In this document: positions 17,331 to 26,171 of the stretch, in pieces
How positions within the stretch are numbered: the stretch's first letter is position 1
Layout of the letters: the number at the start of each line of letters is the position of its first letter
Assembly (NCBI GenBank): GCA_945607605.1
Contig: CALYZE010000015.1
Coordinates: forward strand, 1-45,262
Direction: 5' to 3'
Origin: an uncultured Bacteroides sp.
Lineage (GTDB): Bacteria; Bacteroidota; Bacteroidia; Bacteroidales; Bacteroidaceae
Length of the DNA: 45,262 bases
Position numbers and translations under genes: made by a program
The notes under the pieces: generated by a model
Databases searched by the model: none
Told to the model about the DNA's origin: nothing
Seen by the model: only the letters and a program-made list of their open reading frames with translations

Positions 17331-17669
17331 TCTTCCTTTTTTTGCAAAGATATAAAAAGAATCATCACTTCTATTTTAAGAGAATATAAAAATTAAGCGA
17401 ATATTCTAAAAATGAGCAAACTTTTAGAGTTAATAAATTGTTAGCAATTTACTTTTTAGAAAACTTTTTAGGTTTCTAAAAAACATAATCATTTATATAT
17501 CAATATATTAATACTAGTAATTGGGAAACTATTATTTAGTTGATAAAATAATTCATTTTTATTTTGCCAGATTAAAAAACATTCCCATATTTGCAAATAC
17601 ATTTGTTACCAGTAAGTACAACTTCTACAAATTTACTTATTTGCAACTAAATCTAAGAGTTATAGCATC
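17331..17669. other. Intergenic region between nitroreductase and nrdJ
   Basis: This very A+T-rich 339-base region holds the nitroreductase promoter and the nrdJ control region. I looked for a cobalamin-riboswitch B12 box (GCCACTG) and an NrdR-type box and saw neither. Several imperfect -7-like elements (for example around 17587 and 17638) could serve nrdJ, but none is decisive. A short ATG-initiated frame from 17521 overlaps the start of nrdJ and looks non-coding. Confidence 0.45.
17345..17352 (-). promoter_or_regulatory. -7 promoter element of the nitroreductase gene
   Basis: The minus strand reads TATCTTTG, an exact TAnnTTTG match, 15 bases upstream of the ATG at 17330. Confidence 0.55.
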
Positions 17670-20207
17670 GTGGAAAAAAAAACTTATTCTTATGAAGAAG
17701 CCTACGAAGAATCTTTACGATACTTCCAAGGCGATGAGCTGGCTGCCAGAGTTTGGGTAAACAAATATGCAGTCAAAGATTCTTTCGGAAATATCTATGA
17801 GAAATCTCCGGAAGACATGCATTGGAGAATAGCTAATGAAGTAGCCAGAATTGAAGCTAAGTATCCTAACGGATTAAGTGCTGAGGAACTCTTCAGTTTG
17901 CTGGATCACTTTAAGTACATTGTTCCGCAAGGCAGTCCTATGACCGGAATCGGAAACAATTACCAAGTAGCCTCCTTATCCAACTGTTTCGTCATTGGCG
18001 TAGACGGTGAAGCTGACTCTTACGGTGCGATATTCAAAATAGACGAAGAGCAAGTCCAACTCATGAAACGTCGTGGAGGCGTTGGACATGACTTGTCGCA
18101 CATACGTCCAAAAGGTTCTCCAGTCAAGAACTCCGCATTGACCTCTACCGGCTTGGTACCTTTCATGGAACGCTATTCAAATTCAACCCGCGAAGTGGCT
18201 CAAGACGGCCGACGTGGTGCCTTGATGTTAAGCGTATCTATCAAACATCCGGATTCTGAAGCATTTATTGACGCTAAAATGACAGAAGGTAAAGTAACAG
18301 GTGCCAACGTGTCTGTGAAACTTGCCGACTCTTTCATGGAAGCCGCCATTGAAGGAAAACCTTACACACAACAATACCCTATTGACGCAAAGGAACCGAC
18401 TTTCAAAAAAGAGATCGACGCCTCCAGTTTATGGAAAAAGATTGTGCACAATGCATGGAAATCTGCAGAGCCAGGCGTCCTTTTCTGGGATACAATTTTA
18501 AGAGAATCCGTGCCCGATTGTTATGCCGATTTAGGATATCGTACCGTATCTACAAACCCGTGTGGTGAAATTCCTTTATGCCCCTACGATTCATGTCGTT
18601 TGCTGGCTATCAATTTATATTCTTATGTGATTCATCCATTTACCCCGGATGCATATTTTGATTTTGAGTTATTCAAGAAGCACGTAGCTTTGGCACAACG
18701 CATCATGGATGACATCATTGATCTGGAATTGGAGAAGATTGAACGCATCATGGACAAGATTGATGTGGATCCTGAAAGTGAAGACGTGAGACATACGGAG
18801 CGCGTTCTGTGGCAGAAGATATACAAGAAGAGTGGTCAGGGACGCCGTACCGGTGTTGGTATCACCGCTGAAGGTGATATGCTTGCTGCTTTAGGACTAC
18901 GTTATGGAACAGAAGAAGCTACCGAATTCTCTGAAGAAGTACATAAGACAGTTGCTCTCAACGCTTATCGTTCATCCGTAGAAATGGCAAAAGAACGTGG
19001 TGCATTTGAAATTTATGACACAGAGCGTGAGAAAAACAATCCGTTCATCAACCGCCTGCGTGAAGCTGATCCTGAACTGTATGAGGAAATGAAGAAATAC
19101 GGTCGCCGCAACATTGCTTGCCTCACCATTGCTCCGACAGGCACTACCAGCTTGATGACACAAACCACTTCTGGTATTGAACCCGTATTTTTACCGGTGT
19201 ACAAACGTCGCCGTAAAGTAAATCCGAACGACACTAATGTACACGTCGACTTTGTGGATGAAACCGGAGATGCTTTTGAAGAATACATCGTTTTCCATTC
19301 CAAATTCGTAACTTGGATGGAGGCACAAGGCTACAACCCATCCAAACGATATACGCAAGAGGAAGTGGATGCCATGGTAGAAAAGTCTCCTTATTATAAA
19401 GCAACTTCCAACGACGTAGATTGGCTGATGAAAGTCAAGATGCAGGGACGTATCCAGAAATGGGTAGATCACTCTATCAGCGTAACCATCAACCTACCAA
19501 ACGACGTAGATGAAGATTTAGTAAATCGTTTATATGTAGAAGCATGGAAATCCGGATGCAAAGGATGTACCGTTTATCGCGACGGTTCCCGTTCAGGAGT
19601 ATTGCTCTCTGCCAAAAATGAGAAAAAAGAGGGACTTCCTCCATGCAAACCTCCTACTGTGGTTGAAACCCGTCCTAAAGTATTGGACGCAGACGTGGTA
19701 CGCTTCCAGAACAACAAAGAGAAATGGGTTGCATTCGTCGGCTTGCTCGACAATCATCCTTATGAAATTTTCACGGGTGTACTAGATGATGATGAAGGTA
19801 TTATTCTACCTAAGAATGTAGTGTCCGGACATATCATCAAGAACGTAGACGACCATGGAAACAAGCGTTATGACTTCCAGTTTGAAAACAAACGCGGATA
19901 TAAAGTGACCATTGAAGGTTTATCCGAGAAGTTTAACAAAGAGTATTGGAACTATGCCAAACTGATTTCCGGTGTATTACGCTATCGCATGCCTATCGAA
20001 CAAGTAATCAAATTGGTAAGCTCCTTGCAACTTGACAGCGAAAGCATCAATACGTGGAAGAATGGTGTAGAACGTGCTTTGAAAAAATACATTCAAGACG
20101 GCACAGAAGCCAAAGGCAAAAAATGTCCAAGTTGTGGCAATGAAACCCTGGTATATCAGGAAGGTTGTCTCATCTGCAAAACCTGTGGTGCTTCGCGATG
20201 TGGATAA
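17670..20207 (+). CDS. nrdJ: Adenosylcobalamin-dependent (class II) ribonucleotide reductase
   Basis: This 845-residue enzyme reduces ribonucleotides to deoxyribonucleotides using a 5'-deoxyadenosyl radical from vitamin B12, so it works with or without oxygen. Key residues are Cys106 (LSNCFVIG) and Cys309, the redox pair; Asn296-Pro-Cys298-Gly-Glu300 (NPCGE), carrying the thiyl radical; GGVGHDLSHIRPKGS at 136-150; and APTGTTSLM. The last about 30 residues carry five Cys in CPSC, GCLICKTC and RCG, a zinc-binding or redox-relay tail. The start is GTG at 17670: the upstream frame has a TAA at 17613 and no ATG, and the next in-frame ATG would remove conserved sequence. A hairpin at 20260-20318 probably ends the transcript. 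Confidence 0.95.
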   Translation: MEKKTYSYEEAYEESLRYFQGDELAARVWVNKYAVKDSFGNIYEKSPEDMHWRIANEVARIEAKYPNGLSAEELFSLLDHFKYIVPQGSPMTGIGNNYQVASLSNCFVIGVDGEADSYGAIFKIDEEQVQLMKRRGGVGHDLSHIRPKGSPVKNSALTSTGLVPFMERYSNSTREVAQDGRRGALMLSVSIKHPDSEAFIDAKMTEGKVTGANVSVKLADSFMEAAIEGKPYTQQYPIDAKEPTFKKEIDASSLWKKIVHNAWKSAEPGVLFWDTILRESVPDCYADLGYRTVSTNPCGEIPLCPYDSCRLLAINLYSYVIHPFTPDAYFDFELFKKHVALAQRIMDDIIDLELEKIERIMDKIDVDPESEDVRHTERVLWQKIYKKSGQGRRTGVGITAEGDMLAALGLRYGTEEATEFSEEVHKTVALNAYRSSVEMAKERGAFEIYDTEREKNNPFINRLREADPELYEEMKKYGRRNIACLTIAPTGTTSLMTQTTSGIEPVFLPVYKRRRKVNPNDTNVHVDFVDETGDAFEEYIVFHSKFVTWMEAQGYNPSKRYTQEEVDAMVEKSPYYKATSNDVDWLMKVKMQGRIQKWVDHSISVTINLPNDVDEDLVNRLYVEAWKSGCKGCTVYRDGSRSGVLLSAKNEKKEGLPPCKPPTVVETRPKVLDADVVRFQNNKEKWVAFVGLLDNHPYEIFTGVLDDDEGIILPKNVVSGHIIKNVDDHGNKRYDFQFENKRGYKVTIEGLSEKFNKEYWNYAKLISGVLRYRMPIEQVIKLVSSLQLDSESINTWKNGVERALKKYIQDGTEAKGKKCPSCGNETLVYQEGCLICKTCGASRCG

Positions 20208-20259
20208 GACCCATCCAAGCACAAACGTTTGCATAGGATTTTGAAATACTTAGAGAACG

Positions 20260-20318
20260 ATAGCTGCATGATTATGAGGAATAATTTCTATACTTGCATA
20301 ATCATTGCAGCTATTTTT
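20260..20318 (+). terminator. Large hairpin after nrdJ, just before malQ
   Basis: The left arm is ATAGCTGCATGATTATG (20260-20276). The right arm CATAATCATTGCAGCTAT (20297-20314) is its complement with one extra T. The loop is 20 bases, and TTTTT follows. It looks like the nrdJ terminator, but it ends only 19 bases before the malQ ATG, so it could also act as an attenuator. The loop contains TATACTTG (20289-20296), one mismatch from a -7 promoter element. Confidence 0.7.
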
Positions 20319-20337
20319 ATTTCAAAATCTAATATAT

Positions 20338-23028
20338 ATGACACTATTATTTAATATCGAGTATCGCACCAGTTGGGGTGAAGAAGTCAGAGTTCTGGGT
20401 TCTATTCCTGAACTTGGCAATAACCAATCCGACAAAGCCATCTCTTTGAAAACCATTGATGGCATACACTGGACTGCGGAAGTGGATATCCAGATACCGG
20501 AGGACGGTGTTATTCAGTATAGTTATCATATCTACCGTGACGGGCAGCCCCTACGTACAGAATGGAATAGTCTTCCTCGTACACTTTATGTAACAGGTAC
20601 TTCTCAAAAAACTTATCGTTTAATAGACGCTTGGAAGAACTTACCGGAGCAACAATATTTCTATTCTTCTGCTTTTACTGAATCCCTATTGGCGCATCAC
20701 AAACGCAGTGCAGCTCCCAAAGGATATAAGAAAGGATTACTCATAAAAGCCTATGCTCCCTGCATCGACAGCGACCACTGCTTGGCTATTTGTGGTAACC
20801 AAAAGGAATGGGGAGACTGGAATCCCGACAAAGCTCTCCTGATGAGTGATGCCACATTCCCTGAATGGCAGTTGGAAGTCAATGCCGCCAAAATCAAATT
20901 CCCACTGGAATATAAATTTGTTCTTTACAACAAGAAAGAACGCCGTGCCGTAGTTTGGGAGAACAACCCCAACCGCTATATGGCCGACCCCCAAATAGGC
21001 GCTAACGAAACATGGGCCATGGGCGATCGTTACGTCCACTTCAGCCTCCCAGCCTGGAAAGGTGCCGGTGTGGCTGTACCCATATTTTCTCTTCGTTCAG
21101 AAAAAAGCTTCGGAGTGGGCGATTTTGGTGATTTGAAACGTATGATTGACTGGGCAGTTGTGACCCATCAAAAAGCCGTACAAATTCTGCCCATCAATGA
21201 CACCACCATGACGCATACATGGACCGACTCTTATCCTTACAATAGCATCTCTATCTACGCTTTCCATCCCATGTATATGGATTTAAAACAGTTGGGAGAT
21301 CTAAAGGACAAGAACTTGAAAGAAACCTTCGACAAGCGTCAAAAAGAACTCAACAGTCTGCCTACGGTAGATTATGAAGCTGTCAACCAAACAAAATGGG
21401 ACTATTTTCATTTAATCTTCAAGCAAGAAGGTGAAAAGACACTGGCCTCCAAAGCTTTCAAGGAGTTTTATGATGCCAATAAAGAATGGCTACAACCTTA
21501 TGCCGTTTTCAGCTACCTACGCGATACCTATAAAACGCCCAATTTCCGCAAATGGCCTAAATATACGACCTATGATGCAAAAGAAATAGAAAAATTATGT
21601 GAACCCAAATCGGCTGATTATCCTCACATTGCTATTTACTATTACATCCAGTTCAACCTACACTTGCAATTACTGGCAGCTACCGAGCATGCACGTGCCA
21701 ACGGCGTGGTATTAAAAGGCGATATACCTATCGGTATTAGCCGCAACAGTGTAGAATCTTGGACAGAACCTTATTACTTCAATCTCAACGGTCAGGCCGG
21801 TGCCCCACCCGATGATTTTTCCGTCAACGGACAAAACTGGGGCTTCCCTACCTACAACTGGGATCTAATGGAGAAAGACGGCTATGCTTGGTGGATGAAG
21901 CGTTTCCGCAAAATGTCTGAATACTTCGATGCTTATCGCATAGATCATATACTTGGCTTCTTCCGCATTTGGGAAATACCGATGAATGCCGTACATGGTT
22001 TGCTGGGACAGTTTGTGCCTGCCTTGCCTATGACTCACGAAGAAATTGAGAGCTATGGACTGGCTTTCCGCGAAGATTTTATAAAGCCTTACATCCACGA
22101 ATATTTCCTTGGACAGGTGTTTGGTCCTCACACAGACTTAGTGAAACAAACCTTCATCGAGCCAACAGATACGTATGAAATCTATCGGATGCGTCCGGAA
22201 TATGATACTCAACGCAAAGTGGAAGCTTATTTTGCCGGTAAGACTGACGAAGACAGTATATGGATTCGAGACGGCTTATATGCTCTGATCAGTGATGTAC
22301 TATTTGTGCCCGATCGGACAGACTCGCATACCTATCATCCACGTATCGGCGTACAACACGATTACATTTACCAAGCTTTGAACGATTGGGAAAAAGCAGC
22401 TTTCAACCGCTTGTACGATCAGTACTATTATCATCGTCACAACGATTTCTGGGGACAACAAGCCATGAAGAAGCTACCTCAACTCACACAATCTACGCGT
22501 ATGCTGGTATGTGGAGAAGATCTAGGCATGATTCCTGATTGTGTAGCTTGGGTAATGAATGATTTACGCATCCTGTCTTTGGAGATACAGCGCATGCCAA
22601 AAGATTCTTCTCAAGAATTTGGACATCCCGACTGGTATCCGTATCGCTCGGTATGCACCATCTCTACTCACGATATGTCCACGCTTCGTGGATGGTGGGA
22701 AGAAGATACCCAACAGACGCAACGCTATTACAATACCATCTTAGGGCATTACGGAGCTGCACCCACTGTGGCTACACCGGAACTGTGTGAAGAAGTGGTA
22801 CGCACCCACCTACAAAGTAACTCCGTTCTTTGCATCCTGGCTCTACAAGATTGGATGTCGATGGACGGCAAATGGCGTAATCCGAATGTGCAGGACGAAC
22901 GCATCAATATTCCCGCCAATCCACGGCACTATTGGCGTTATCGCATGCACCTGACGTTGGAGCAGTTAATGAAGGCTGAAAGTCTGAACGAAAAGATCAG
23001 AAACATCATAGCCAATACAGGAAGATAA
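20338..23028 (+). CDS. malQ: 4-alpha-glucanotransferase (amylomaltase, GH77) with two N-terminal CBM20 modules
   Basis: This 896-residue enzyme transfers alpha-1,4-glucan segments in maltodextrin and glycogen metabolism; with no signal peptide it should act in the cytoplasm. Residues 1 to about 105 and about 130-225 are two starch-binding CBM20 modules (VLGSIPELGNNQ; CGNQKEWGDWNPDKA). The GH77 barrel follows, with nucleophile Asp536 (YRIDH), acid/base Glu727 (CGEDLG) and Asp779 (STHDMSTLRGWW). The long domain layout resembles plant DPE2 and Bacteroides MalQ rather than the short E. coli enzyme. The start is the ATG at 20338, where conserved CBM20 sequence begins; an 11-codon non-ATG extension would lie in the hairpin. 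A terminator follows at 23052-23085. Confidence 0.94.
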   Translation: MTLLFNIEYRTSWGEEVRVLGSIPELGNNQSDKAISLKTIDGIHWTAEVDIQIPEDGVIQYSYHIYRDGQPLRTEWNSLPRTLYVTGTSQKTYRLIDAWKNLPEQQYFYSSAFTESLLAHHKRSAAPKGYKKGLLIKAYAPCIDSDHCLAICGNQKEWGDWNPDKALLMSDATFPEWQLEVNAAKIKFPLEYKFVLYNKKERRAVVWENNPNRYMADPQIGANETWAMGDRYVHFSLPAWKGAGVAVPIFSLRSEKSFGVGDFGDLKRMIDWAVVTHQKAVQILPINDTTMTHTWTDSYPYNSISIYAFHPMYMDLKQLGDLKDKNLKETFDKRQKELNSLPTVDYEAVNQTKWDYFHLIFKQEGEKTLASKAFKEFYDANKEWLQPYAVFSYLRDTYKTPNFRKWPKYTTYDAKEIEKLCEPKSADYPHIAIYYYIQFNLHLQLLAATEHARANGVVLKGDIPIGISRNSVESWTEPYYFNLNGQAGAPPDDFSVNGQNWGFPTYNWDLMEKDGYAWWMKRFRKMSEYFDAYRIDHILGFFRIWEIPMNAVHGLLGQFVPALPMTHEEIESYGLAFREDFIKPYIHEYFLGQVFGPHTDLVKQTFIEPTDTYEIYRMRPEYDTQRKVEAYFAGKTDEDSIWIRDGLYALISDVLFVPDRTDSHTYHPRIGVQHDYIYQALNDWEKAAFNRLYDQYYYHRHNDFWGQQAMKKLPQLTQSTRMLVCGEDLGMIPDCVAWVMNDLRILSLEIQRMPKDSSQEFGHPDWYPYRSVCTISTHDMSTLRGWWEEDTQQTQRYYNTILGHYGAAPTVATPELCEEVVRTHLQSNSVLCILALQDWMSMDGKWRNPNVQDERINIPANPRHYWRYRMHLTLEQLMKAESLNEKIRNIIANTGR

Positions 23029-23051
23029 TGGCCTTACTTTCGTATGCATAC

Positions 23052-23095
23052 AGAGGGGAAATTTGCCGCAGCAGATTTCCCCTCTTTGCTTTTCA
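23052..23095 (+). terminator. Rho-independent terminator of malQ
   Basis: AGAGGGGAAAT (23052-23062) and ATTTCCCCTCT (23075-23085) form a perfect 11-bp stem with a 12-base loop. A T-rich stretch follows (TTGCTTTTC). It begins 24 bases after the malQ stop codon. Confidence 0.85.
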
Positions 23096-23099
23096 ACTA

Positions 23100-23131
23100 T
23101 TTGTCTATACCACAAAATATCTGTAAGTTTG
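23100..23131 (+). promoter_or_regulatory. folB promoter (TTTG, 20-base spacer, TAAGTTTG)
   Basis: TTTG at 23100-23103 and TAAGTTTG at 23124-23131 match both consensus elements of the Bacteroides housekeeping promoter with a 20-base spacer. It supports starting folB at the ATG at 23153 rather than at an upstream non-ATG codon. Confidence 0.75.
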
Positions 23132-23152
23132 CAAAAAAGAATCTGCAAAACA

Positions 23153-23557
23153 ATGGTTAGTTACATTTACCTCGACAATCTACGTTTCTTTGCCCACCAC
23201 GGAGTAGGCGAACAAGAAACTTTGGTAGGAAACGAATTTACTGTCAGCTTGAGACTAAAAGTCGACATACAGCGTGCCATGCACACAGATAACGTAGCCG
23301 ACACCGTGAGTTATGCCGATATGTATGAAACAGTAAAAGCGGAAATGAGTCTTCCTTCCAAATTGTTAGAGCATGTGGGCGGGCGCATCGTTAATCAATT
23401 ATTCACAGACTTCCCACAAATAGAAGAAATTGAGCTCAAACTGGGCAAAAGAAACCCACCCATGGGAGCAGACCTCCAAGAAGCGGGTATAGAGATACGG
23501 ATGCAACGAGTAAATCTAAAAGAGAATACCGTTCTCTATGAAGAGGAAAAGTTCTAA
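23153..23557 (+). CDS. folB: Dihydroneopterin aldolase
   Basis: This 134-residue enzyme splits dihydroneopterin to 6-hydroxymethyl-dihydropterin and glycolaldehyde in folate synthesis; the family forms octamers. It shows the family pattern from IYLDNLRFFAHHGV with Glu22, Tyr54 in DTVSYADMY, LLEHVGGRI and Lys99 in ELKLGKRNPPMG. Length matches E. coli FolB. It is a single gene bounded by the malQ terminator upstream and a palindrome downstream. The ATG at 23153 sits 21 bases after the -7 element, and the frame's upstream part would lie within the malQ terminator. Confidence 0.95.
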   Translation: MVSYIYLDNLRFFAHHGVGEQETLVGNEFTVSLRLKVDIQRAMHTDNVADTVSYADMYETVKAEMSLPSKLLEHVGGRIVNQLFTDFPQIEEIELKLGKRNPPMGADLQEAGIEIRMQRVNLKENTVLYEEEKF

Positions 23558-23631
23558 GTATAAGGAGAAAACTTGGTGAGTTCAGGGAGAGTACTTTGTT
23601 CCAAGCCTGGGAACGGATATTCGCAAGCTTG

Positions 23632-23664
23632 GAATATGCATTCGCAGGGTGCGAATACATATTC
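23632..23664. repeat. Strong intergenic palindrome between folB and mgsA
   Basis: GAATATG (23632-23638), ATTCGCA (23640-23646), a GGG loop, TGCGAAT (23650-23656) and CATATTC (23658-23664) form a 15-position stem with one mismatch. A second inverted pair, TTCCAAGC (23599-23606) and GCTTGGAA (23627-23634), overlaps it. No T-run follows on either strand, so it is not a standard terminator. It resembles a REP-type palindrome; genome copies cannot be checked here. Confidence 0.7.
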
Positions 23665-23679
23665 TTAAAGTGAGCACAA

Positions 23680-24201
23680 CTATTTCCTCTTCTTTTTGCG
23701 TTTCTTCGCCAACTCTACTGCCTCGGCAATCACCGGCTTGTCTGCAAACCGTTTCGTATAATTGGAATAATCGGGGATGGAACGTTCGTAGGTCGGATCG
23801 ACAAACAACGGACTGGAAATGATATGATCGGCCGTGCTGCGGTTACAGCAGAAAACAATGTTTTCCACACCGGCTAAACGCGTCAAAGCTTTCACATCTG
23901 TATCATGCGGTTGCAGCGTCATCGGGTCTGTGAAGAAGAAAAGATAATCAATCTCTCCGTCCACAATACGGGAACCCATTTGTTGGTCACCTCCCAATGG
24001 GCCTGATTTCAAAATCGTGAAATCCCATGCTACATCAGGATGCCTGTCTTTAAGTGCTTCAAGAATAAGCGTGCCGGTAGTACCCGTACAATAAAACTTG
24101 TGTCCCATCAATAACTCAGAGTTCCAAAGTACCCATTCTATGAGGTCTTTTTTCATGGCATCATGTGCCACTAATCCTATCTTCCTTATTAATTTTTTCA
24201 T
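23680..24201 (-). CDS. mgsA: Methylglyoxal synthase
   Basis: This 173-residue cytosolic enzyme converts dihydroxyacetone phosphate to methylglyoxal and phosphate, an overflow bypass of lower glycolysis. Family motifs are IGLVAHDAMK (His14), CTGTTG (phosphate binding), SGPLGGDQQMGSRI with catalytic Asp72, FFFTDPM (Asp92) and QPHD (His99, Asp100). The body matches E. coli MgsA, and a lysine-rich tail (KKRKKKRK) is added at the C-terminus. It is the last gene of a probable minus-strand operon after mtaB, the acyltransferase and the GT2 gene, 46 bases after the GT2 stop. Confidence 0.95.
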   Translation of the reverse strand: MKKLIRKIGLVAHDAMKKDLIEWVLWNSELLMGHKFYCTGTTGTLILEALKDRHPDVAWDFTILKSGPLGGDQQMGSRIVDGEIDYLFFFTDPMTLQPHDTDVKALTRLAGVENIVFCCNRSTADHIISSPLFVDPTYERSIPDYSNYTKRFADKPVIAEAVELAKKRKKKRK

Positions 24202-24247
24202 AAACTAATGTCTTTATTAATCATCGATGAAATAGATATGTTTATAT

Positions 24248-25264
24248 TTATAATTGGGAGAAGTATTTCTTCCCATGTAAATAAAACTGTGCCAAGATAC
24301 TACTTTTTGTCCGTTCGGGTATAACCGCAAGCGATGTTTTTTTCAAATTTTCGTTGCGACACTCTGTAAACGAAGAACGAATAGAAGCATAGGCACGACG
24401 CGCACGCAACACTGCCAAAGCATTAGATAATTGTCCTTTAAGAACGAAACTTAAAGCAGCAATATAATCAAGAATGGCACGCATACGCATCACAGAGACT
24501 AATTCTTCGGGGGGTAGATTCTTATACAACATGACAAGATTGTTACGAAAATTGAGAAAAGTCTTACGAGGGTTCTCTTTTTTCAAGGTGGCTCCTCCCA
24601 CATGGTACACAACACTTTGCGGGACACAAACCAATAATCGGCCACGCGCACGAAGTCGCCAACACAAATCAATTTCTTCCATGTGAGCAAAGAAACGGCC
24701 ATCCAATCCACCTACTTCTTTATAATCTTTCTGCCGAATAAACAAGGCAGCGCCTGTGGCCCAGAAAATCGGCAGAATGGTATCATACTGTCCTCTATCA
24801 ACTTCCACTACCCCCATCATGCGCCCACGACAGAAAGGATATCCGTAGCAATCGATAAAGCCTCCCGCAGCCCCGGCATATTCAAACATTTCTTTTTGCC
24901 TCCAACTGCGTATTTTAGGTTGACAAGCAGCCACCTCAGGATGAGCATCCATGTAATCAACCAAGGGGGTTAACCAATGTTCCGTAGCTTCTACATCTGA
25001 ATTGAGCAACACCACATATTCTGCATCAACCTCTTTCAATGCCAGATTGTATCCGTCAGCAAATCCATGATTTTCTTGCATCACGATTCGTTGTACAGAG
25101 GGAAATTCCTTGCGAAGCATTTCTACGGAATCATCTGTAGAGCCGTTATCAGCAACATAAACCACCGCTCCGTCTGCTTCAGAGAAACGCACGACAGAAG
25201 GTAGAAAGGAACGAAGCATATCACATCCGTTCCAATTCAAGATGACAACCGCTATTCTATTCAT
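24248..25264 (-). CDS. Glycosyltransferase family 2 (rhamnosyltransferase-like, WcaA/WbbL type)
   Basis: This 338-residue protein has the GT-A fold: IAVVILNWNG (4-13), VADNGSTDDS, VVLLNSDVEA with the DxD-like Asp90, FWATGAALFIRQ and FFAHMEEIDLCWRLRARG, the signature of GT2 enzymes that build O-antigen or capsule-like glycans. The C-terminal part has amphipathic or membrane-associated helices. It follows the lipid A acyltransferase gene by a single base (TAA at 25266-25268, ATG at 25264), which suggests translational coupling and an envelope role. An alternative upstream ATG at 25282 would overlap the acyltransferase gene; the chosen start fits the family N-terminus. The sugar is unknown. Confidence 0.87.
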   Translation of the reverse strand: MNRIAVVILNWNGCDMLRSFLPSVVRFSEADGAVVYVADNGSTDDSVEMLRKEFPSVQRIVMQENHGFADGYNLALKEVDAEYVVLLNSDVEATEHWLTPLVDYMDAHPEVAACQPKIRSWRQKEMFEYAGAAGGFIDCYGYPFCRGRMMGVVEVDRGQYDTILPIFWATGAALFIRQKDYKEVGGLDGRFFAHMEEIDLCWRLRARGRLLVCVPQSVVYHVGGATLKKENPRKTFLNFRNNLVMLYKNLPPEELVSVMRMRAILDYIAALSFVLKGQLSNALAVLRARRAYASIRSSFTECRNENLKKTSLAVIPERTKSSILAQFYLHGKKYFSQL

Positions 25265-25265
25265 A

Positions 25266-26156
25266 TTACACAATATCTTCACGTTTCAATTTCCAGCGCT
25301 TATGAGACCAAAACCAATAGGCTGGTTCCCGACGAATGGTCTGTTCTAAGCGTCGGGCAAACTCTTCGGTAATCTCTCCGACAGCTGTCTGCTTGGGGGT
25401 TTCGGTCACCAAATCAAAGAGTACCTTGCAATATCCCCGTTTCACTCTTTGCAGTTCACAATAAAACACAGGAAAACTCATCAGTTTGGCAATGCGTTCG
25501 GCACCATCCATAAACACAGTATCTTGGTTGAGAAAGGTGGTCCAATAATGCGCTTCACTGCGATTCGGAGATTGGTCTGTAATCAGTCCAACAACAATTC
25601 GCTTACCCGCACGGCGTAAGTGAATCACCTCGCGAGCCGTTGCATGCTTCCGCACGTTGTATCCACCAAAACGAGCACGGATATGTTTGAACATCTCATC
25701 CATATACTTATTGCGAAGTGGTTTATATACTTGCACCGGAATATCTCCCGGCTGCATGATGGCACCCATACCAATAATCCATTCAAAATTCGCATAATGA
25801 GGAATGAGTAAGACAATGCCTCCATACTTTTCAATCATAGCCAGGAATTCTTCCTTATTGTCATACTCCATCCGACGACATAGTTCCTCGAAAGAGATAC
25901 GCAACATCTTGATCTCCTCCAGCATATAGTCGCAGATATAATGATAGAATTCACGCTCGATATCAGCTAACTCCTTCTTAGACTTCTCCGGAAAAGCATT
26001 ACGTAAATTGCGACGAACCACCTTGATGCGATAGCGTACTACATAACGTAATAAGAAATACAGCCCGTCAGACAACAGGTAGAGCAGTTTGAAGGGCAGC
26101 AAGGCCAAAAGCCACATGCCTGCATAAGTTAGCCAATAGAGAATTCTTGATCCCAC
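25266..26156 (-). CDS. Lipid A biosynthesis lauroyl/myristoyl acyltransferase (LpxL/HtrB-like)
   Basis: This 296-residue inner-membrane enzyme adds a secondary acyl chain to lipid A. A hydrophobic N-terminal anchor is at about 8-45. The active-site HX4D/E motif is HYANFE (His120 to Glu125). KPLRNKYMDEMF, GLITDQSPNRSE and PVFYCELQRV are also typical. Bacteroides lipid A is penta-acylated, so a single late acyltransferase of this kind is expected. It is co-directional with mtaB upstream (15-base gap) and the GT2 gene downstream (1-base gap), forming a tight operon. Confidence 0.93.
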   Translation of the reverse strand: MGSRILYWLTYAGMWLLALLPFKLLYLLSDGLYFLLRYVVRYRIKVVRRNLRNAFPEKSKKELADIEREFYHYICDYMLEEIKMLRISFEELCRRMEYDNKEEFLAMIEKYGGIVLLIPHYANFEWIIGMGAIMQPGDIPVQVYKPLRNKYMDEMFKHIRARFGGYNVRKHATAREVIHLRRAGKRIVVGLITDQSPNRSEAHYWTTFLNQDTVFMDGAERIAKLMSFPVFYCELQRVKRGYCKVLFDLVTETPKQTAVGEITEEFARRLEQTIRREPAYWFWSHKRWKLKREDIV

Positions 26157-26171
26157 TTTATAATATACAGA

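Noticed and set aside
17331-17669. Possible cobalamin riboswitch upstream of nrdJ
   Set aside because: No B12 box (GCCACTG) or G+C-rich paired elements are visible; only a covariance search could overrule this.
17521-17760. 79-codon plus-strand frame overlapping the start of nrdJ
   Set aside because: It runs out of frame into conserved nrdJ codons and its upstream part is A+T-rich non-coding sequence.
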